A program made the position numbers and the translations under genes. Shown piece after piece: positions 63,546 to 64,000 of a stretch of DNA of 64,000 bases (its first letter is position 1; the number at the start of each line of letters is the position of its first letter). The stretch is from the NCBI GenBank assembly GCA_936933955.1, contig CAKZIN010000033.1:10309-74308 (forward strand). Reading direction: 5' to 3'. This stretch comes from an uncultured Sphingopyxis sp. GTDB taxonomy: Bacteria > Pseudomonadota > Alphaproteobacteria > Sphingomonadales > Sphingomonadaceae. The notes below the pieces were generated by a model that saw only the letters and a program-made list of their open reading frames with translations, was not told where the DNA came from and did not search any database.

Positions 63546-64000
63546 CAATTCCCTCGTTTCTCGAAGTCGAGCGTGTAGGTCTGCCAATAGCTGTAATGCT
63601 CGCGCGGCAGGTTGAACGGTGCCGCCAGCGCGATGGCCCGACGCGCGCACTCCTCAAAGCGCGCCAGCTGCGGACGGTTACTGTCGTTGACCCCGCGCGT
63701 CGTCACGCTGACGATGCGGTCGAGTGCGCCGCTTTCCGCGAGGCGGAACACCACGGTCGTCTCCAGCCGATCGACGTCCACCCCGCTCACCGTGCAGCCG
63801 TTCCAGGGGCGCGCGACTTCGGCGTTGATGCTGGTGGAGATGGCGCGGCGCACGGTCGCGGCGGTGGCCTGTGCGGGGGTGCCGCTCGTCGCGCGCGGCA
63901 CCGGCGCAGACCGCACCGAACGCGCGATGTCGCCCAAGGGGTCGCCCGCAGGCCGCGCGGCGGGGCGGGCAGGCGCGCGCGTCGCGGAGGGCGGCACGTT
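63545..64000 (-). CDS. tolA: TolA C-terminal part (5' end outside window)
   Basis: The last 151 codons of TolA, the inner-membrane protein that links TolQR to TolB-Pal. The visible part shows a Pro/Arg-rich linker end and the C-terminal domain (AISTSINAEVARPWNGCTVSGVDVDRLETTVVFRLAESGALDRIVSV, RFEECARRAIALAAPFNLP, YSYWQTYTLDFEKRGN). The reading frame remains open at base 64000, so the protein continues upstream. The stop overlaps the tolB start by one base (TGATG). Confidence 0.9.
   Translation of the reverse strand, partial: NVPPSATRAPARPAARPAGDPLGDIARSVRSAPVPRATSGTPAQATAATVRRAISTSINAEVARPWNGCTVSGVDVDRLETTVVFRLAESGALDRIVSVTTRGVNDSNRPQLARFEECARRAIALAAPFNLPREHYSYWQTYTLDFEKRGN

Overview
The window is about 64 kb of a GC-rich alphaproteobacterial chromosome. 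Gene content and order point to a sphingomonad (Sphingomonas or a close relative). The evidence is the block secB / Tim44-like / mltA / Smr, the order dnaA-rpsT-mutM next to ubiE-ubiB-coaBC-dut, a tonB-exbB-exbD-exbD operon, small exported proteins with 'DIVVCGRR'-type motifs, and short palindromic repeats of the kind common in sphingomonads. It is mostly core genome: no rRNA, tRNA, transposase, prophage or CRISPR array was found.

Layout. 1-11.7 kb: end of metH, an exported beta-helix protein, coq4, dapE, then a minus-strand envelope block (Tim44-like, mltA, Smr) divergent from secB, followed by murJ-trpS and a DUF4136 lipoprotein. 11.7-20.8 kb: dnaA, rpsT and mutM on the minus strand; ubiE, ubiB, coaBC, dut and a MoeB/ThiF gene on the plus strand, with a ccdAB toxin-antitoxin pair and a small SnoaL-like gene inserted between ubiB and coaBC. 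20.9-29.3 kb: a minus-strand energy block (sdhB, a thioesterase, zapE, mdh, sucD, sucA). 29.4-38 kb: a lipid kinase and a phosphoesterase, then the most unusual locus of the window. 38-43 kb: rpsI/rplM, heme A synthase, a JmjC-type oxygenase, a Tat-exported repeat protein, and a MerC-Zur pair with a visible Zur-type operator. 43-50 kb: dxs, murA, a GST, a Bax-inhibitor-type protein, thpR and an MFS carrier. 50.4-53.8 kb: sodC and the TonB-ExbB-ExbD-ExbD energy-coupling operon. 54-59.9 kb: hom, glpX, an exported methyltransferase-like lipoprotein and prfB. 60-64 kb: an apparently lower-GC two-gene insert (zinc-ribbon/SH3b protein and a VanY-type carboxypeptidase), then pal-tolB-tolA (tolA is cut by the window end).

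The locus to look at is 31.2-37.1 kb. It encodes an outer-membrane-barrel-like protein, a periplasmic FecR-domain protein, a CHASE2-class III nucleotide cyclase, a small membrane protein that matches the DUF5706/PycTM (Pycsar effector) family, and a CpdA-type cyclic-nucleotide phosphodiesterase. Sensor, synthase, membrane effector and hydrolase lie side by side. The cyclase keeps the Lys and Asp expected for adenine recognition, so it looks like a cAMP-based relative of Pycsar or a cAMP signalling circuit, not a textbook pyrimidine cyclase system. This rests on motif reading; no search was run.

Other points of note: a palindromic repeat inserted in frame within metH; a MoeB/ThiF gene whose only well-placed start is ATC; the ccdB toxin gene coupled by TGATG to essential coaBC; and three convergent gene pairs that share their stop codons through a CTAG tetranucleotide.
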